Positions 59,681-64,000 of a DNA stretch of 64,000 bases are shown here, piece after piece. The translations under genes and the position numbers were made by a program. The stretch is from Himantopus leucocephalus (taxonomy: Eukaryota > Chordata > Aves > Charadriiformes > Recurvirostridae), in contig RSEF01000021.1 of NCBI GenBank assembly GCA_003993805.1, positions 5,434,550-5,498,549 on the forward strand. The letters are read 5' to 3'. The notes below the pieces were generated by a model. It did no database searches, was not told where the DNA came from, and worked only from the letters and a program-made list of their open reading frames with translations. Positions within the stretch are counted from its first letter, which is position 1. Each line of letters opens with the position of its first letter.

Positions 59681-62600
59681 GGTGCTTTAACTGGCTCAGG
59701 TTGATTCTGTTCTTTCCTCCACCACTCCCCTTGTCCCTTTACACTCTGACTGCAATTCTGCCTGTCACTCAGTCTGGTGGCTTTGCAAGTTGTGATTACA
59801 GAAATAACATCGTCTGATCTTCTCTATGCTATCCCACTCCCGGTCAGTCCTGGGAAGACCTGTTCATTGAACTACATGGCTGTTTCTTTTTGTTGGAAAC
59901 GAGCTTGTAACTGCTGCTCCCAGAGAGACAACTTCAGATCTACATCACAGCATCACAACAGCCCTCTGTTACGCTCGTGTTTCATGTTGCTTTCCTTATA
60001 CTGGCTTTTCTCTCTTATTTTCTGGTTGTTAGGACCATGCAGCAGAACTAAATATTAACAGATAGTCTTGCATTTAGCACCAGTTCTGGTAGAGCCATTC
60101 AGTGTAAGGGCAGTATTGAATTGTTCCCCCTGGCTTTGCAAATATCACCTGTGCAATCTTTTCAGCTCACCTGAAGTTCAAAAAAACCTGAAATAACTGG
60201 GAGTGTTTGCATGGGCTTTAGAGGCCTTTGGGTCGTAATCCAAACCACGTACTGAAACACAAGTAATTCCCAGCCTCTTCACTGTTCTGCAAAACATACA
60301 GGAGAAAAATCCCAGCAGAGGAAATGCAATTGCGGTACAACTTCCTCTCCATGGAATGCTTTTGGGCTGTTCTATCAGCTGCCACCCACAGTTCTGCATA
60401 AGACTGAAATCATGAGTCATGGCAGAAGGGAGCAGAAAGTCTCAGGCGTGGACTAGGAAGTGGATTTGTGATTAAAGATGCAATGCTGAGATGTGGCACT
60501 GGCTCCAGACAGTTAAGAGATGCAGACACAGAACGTATATCGTGGTTATGAATGAAGAGCTGATAGCATCAGATATGAAATGTGGGTGTCCCTCAAAAGA
60601 CTATGTGTGACCCAGAAGTGCAGTGATGAATTGTCTTGGTCACAGGGAAGGTAATTTTCATAGTTTTTACCATTTCAGTTTTTTTAGCCTGGATTTAGAC
60701 CCTTTGACTGTCTGCACAAACAATTATCGGTCCATTGCAAATGAGTCTAATGGAGAGGAAGAGGTTCCTAAATCATTAAGTTCCTGCAAGTTTCAGTGAA
60801 ATGGTATTTGGTCAAGGGCAGAGATCCTCTTTGTGATAGCATCTACTGGGAAAGGTTGCCTTGTGAGTTCAGTTCCCAAGAATCTGGATTTTACCTCCAA
60901 CATAGGAAGAGCTACACCTTATTAGGCATGAGAGAATCCATTCACAAGACATACCTACACAAGAAATTAGGCTTCAGTTAGTTCCTCTGCTAGTACAGAT
61001 ATGCCTACCTGTAATACATGTCTGGTCTTTGTAAGTAGAAGGAATTGCTTGCTTGCTAGTTATTATAGATAAAGAATCAATTTTACTTTTAGCTGAACTC
61101 ACATAACACTTGGCTGTTAAGTCTTCTGGGTCCCTGTCTCCTGTCAGATGCAGTCAGTGGTGTAACACACTTCTGATTTGATTTTTCAAAGGTGCTGAGC
61201 ACGTTGCATCCCATGAATCTACAGGGACTTACATTGAAGCCCAAGCTAGGAATGCCTGTTCCCAATCCTTCACACATATCATACCTTCCGTCCAAAGATC
61301 TCTTGCGCATAATAAAGAATAGAGAAAGAATTACCAGAGTTATATAGCTGGCGAAACTGAAATACAAAAGGTCCCACAGTGAGCCTGTGGTAAAGCTGGA
61401 AAACAAATCCAAGGAAATCTGACTCCCTTTCTTCCATCTGGCATGCTGGGCCTCACAAGCAAATGTTAACGGAGAATCAGAATTGTGAAAAGGTGGTAGG
61501 TACTCTGTCAGAAGCCTGAAACCTGGCAGTATCTAACTCATCTATTGATGGGAGTAAAGGAATAAATCAGAAGGATTACAGTGTGCTTGTAGTCTACCTT
61601 GTATTATTTCCTTAAACGTATGTTACAGACCACTGTCAAAGAAAGATACTTGCTAGGAAAATGGTCTGACTCAGTGTGGCATTCTTCATGAATCCTGGAG
61701 CCGGAAGAAAACACAAATTAGCTTTGCTCTTTCCTGCCCTTCAGAGGGGGAAACTGTGCATTGTCCCTGTCTTGCTGTAAGTGGAAACAGGCTGTTCATG
61801 GAAAGAAAGTCTGTTCTGAGATGAAAACATCTGGCTCAGCTCAGTCTTATCCAGCCCAGGCTGGGATTTGCACCAGTTGTTATCTGAATCTTCTGAGTGC
61901 TTGTTTCTATTCTGCCAAGGCTAGCACCAACCTTTTATTCATAGTGAGGATGTTATTCACAATGTGCACATCCAGGCAAGGGTGGGGAGGACTTGATTGA
62001 TCGTGGTGATGGCTGATTGTAATGACAGCTGTCTCATCATCAGGAAACGCAAGGCCAAACTGCAACATATCAGTCTTTACCTAAATACATGTGGTCCAGA
62101 GATGCCATTACAGTCCTGACTATGAAGGTGAGGAGGCCTGTCTGTAGACTAAGCTTTTTTCTCACTTTCTTAGATGATTTTGAGACAGACAAAACATTTT
62201 AAACTGTACATGTCTTGAATGTTAGGGTGCCAACTCTGCCCCAGGCAGATGGCAATGAAAAGTGACAATACCACTTGCATCCAGTAGCTCTTTGGATTAC
62301 CCTTTGCTTCCTAGTGGCATGGAATTGGCCAGGATTTATTTGCTATTGCCAGAGGAAATGTCTGTCACTATTTTTTTCCCTGCATAGCTAGTTTTCTATG
62401 TGTGAGACAAGTCAGGTCACAAGTCAGCCAGGGTAGGAAGTTTGCAAAAGACACAGACCCCAGAGAATTTGCCTGCTTTGCTTGTGACCATAAGGATACA
62501 TGATTCAATATGTTAGAGGACTATGACCCAAGGCACTATCTAGGGAGATTTTGAATGCAGTGCTGCTGTCATTCACGCTGGTATAAAGCTGTCTGTTCCT

Positions 62601-64000
62601 TCCTGGTGATTACAGAGATATAACTGGCTCCTTTTTGGTACAAAGAAATCACCAGGGAAGTAAGCTGAATGATGGGGAGAATTGGCAGAGTTCAAACCCC
62701 TGTGTTTGCTCCTTGCTCCTTTCTGACAGATTAAGATTGCTGGATGTACATATGATTCTTGCACATAGCTGGTGGCCAAATGCCACCCAAGCTAAGCATC
62801 AGAGGCAGAAAAATCAGCTTTGATTAAAAAGAGAAGGACAAGCATGGAAAATCCCCCTAATTATTGTGAATTGCAGCCAAAACCACTTGAAAGCAGAATA
62901 GTTCATGCTGGTTAAGCAGACTTCATAGGTTGAAAATGTTGTGTTTAAATAGCAAATCACTTCCTAAGGTCACACAGACAAACTGGTATAAGGTACAACA
63001 TACGGCCCCAGGAAGAGGTATATGTCAAGGTTGCTGGAAGCAAGCTGAATGTACAGGAACCTCAGTGGAGATGTGTTGTCTTGGAAGCTCTGTAGCAGCT
63101 AGTTTTCTACACTTATGCAGAAGGGACCCTTCCAAGAGCAGAGGTGACACTGGAAATGTCAGAGGAGCACAAGTGTTTCATCTATAGGAAATCATGTTGC
63201 CCTGGGTTCTACAAGAAGTCCATCTGACTGAATTCATAGTGAACAGATACCCACCGCCCTTTTTTTACCTTCTCCCCTCAAGGGACAGTGTTCCACTAGA
63301 GATAACCCAGGGCTTGTACTACAAGTTATTCTAGGAGCTGTGAATCTGTTTCTAAGGCTTTCTGTGCTTGAATTCAGGTGAGTGGAGGACTGGGGTGCGG
63401 GGATCCCTTGCCCTTTTAGGTGTGGTTCAGTCTCTGTCCTTAGGTGTATGTGTTACTCTGCAGTAAAACATGGTTGCAGAAAAGAGAGGGGCAGGCAGCT
63501 GTGGTTTGGATGGGTTTGTTCCCCTCCGATTAAAGCGCCACAAGTATTGTGTGGAACTGCAACTAACAGCAACACCTTTGCATTTTTTTATCAAGGGAGA
63601 ACGCACTTTTTCATGACCCAGGGTCTCTGGTACCATTCCCTGTGCATGGCTATTGACCACTAGGAAAAAGGGACAGCAGAAGAGGCTACGTATTACATTT
63701 ACTTATTTCTTATCCACTGGTCTGATTTAAAGCACTGGTGGAAATTACTGTGATGAGTGACACTGACTTCAGTAATCTCTTACGCTCAGCTATCCCCAGG
63801 AATAAGAGAGGGCACGAGGTGTGATGCATGAGCAAACCATGCTTTGGACTAGGGCACACATTGTACATAAGTAATGAGCCTGGACAAATGGCACACAAAT
63901 GTCCGAGCCCGCTGTCCCATGCCAAAGGGCTGCCAGAAGTTTGTGCTTTATCAGATGAAGGTATTTCTGAAGGGAACAAAGTCTGCCCCATTGAAGTCAT
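59681..64000. other. intergenic DNA to window end, no gene recognised
   Basis: Apart from the possible MIR fragment at 61308-61437 and a very weak MIR-like piece near 62960-62985 (AAGGTCACACAGACAAACTG), I see nothing supported. The next gene on this side in human is SLC25A33, a mitochondrial carrier, and no carrier motif is visible. The last bases (GCCCCATTGAAGTCAT) may belong to an old interspersed repeat cut by the window edge. Confidence 0.5.
61308..61437 (+). mobile_element. possible second MIR-type fragment
   Basis: Weaker similarity in the right order: TATAGCTGGCGAAACTGAAA, GGTCCCACAGTGAGCCTGTG, GTAAAGCTGGAAA and ATCTGACTCCC. These resemble the MIR blocks for 'GAAACTGAGG', 'GGTCACACAGCTAGTAAGTG', 'AGAGCTGGGATT' and 'TCTGACTCC'. 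More decayed than the copy at 59527. Confidence 0.45.

Noticed and set aside
62950..63000. MIR-like AAGGTCACACAGACAAACTG.
   Set aside because: Only one block resembles the consensus and the flanks do not, so it is too weak to call.
1..64000. The miR-34a hairpin, which lies beyond H6PD near SPSB1 in human.
   Set aside because: I looked by eye for the mature sequence on both strands and did not find it. GGCAGTGT-like words near 27294 and 32764 do not continue to match.

Overview
This is vertebrate nuclear DNA, almost certainly from a bird. Three fragments have the sequence of avian CR1 LINE 3' ends (ATTCTATG-type tails). Genes are sparse with long introns. The one protein that can be read is a near-perfect match to vertebrate SPSB1, the SPRY-domain/SOCS-box protein that acts as substrate receptor of a Cullin-5 ubiquitin ligase. 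In human the order is H6PD - SPSB1 - SLC25A33. No exon of either neighbour is visible here, so the window appears to be filled by the SPSB1 locus and its flanks.

Layout. 1-4110: upstream flank without a recognisable gene. About 4111-5225: a very GC- and CpG-rich island that should be the SPSB1 promoter and noncoding first exon (splice donor at 4946/4947 or 4669/4670). About 4947-36579: a roughly 31.6 kb first intron holding three CR1 fragments, one of them interrupted by a 100-N assembly gap, plus a poly-G tract and a poly-T tract that each contain one N. 36580-37408: second exon, with a 135-base leader containing three short upstream ORFs, then codons 1-231 (all of the SPRY domain). 37409-41073: second intron. 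41074 to about 43205: last exon, with the SOCS box, the stop at 41199-41201 and a roughly 2 kb 3' UTR ending at an AATAAA at 43184. About 43206-64000: downstream intergenic DNA with no convincing exon. It holds an AT-rich block with three copies of an octamer-containing 13-mer and two clean inverted repeats, a 79-base pure pyrimidine tract, a good MIR-type SINE and a weaker one, and a second, milder GC-rich patch.

The joined coding sequence (36715-37408 + 41074-41201) is 822 bases, giving 273 residues, the usual SPSB1 length, with consensus GT/AG splice sites and no frameshift. Most other open frames in the window are chance ORFs in intron, intergenic or CpG-island DNA. I found no new biological system. 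The most interesting leads are regulatory: stacked upstream ORFs (one overlapping the SPSB1 start codon), a possible intron-2 polyadenylated isoform without the SOCS box, and the octamer-repeat cluster near 48 kb.
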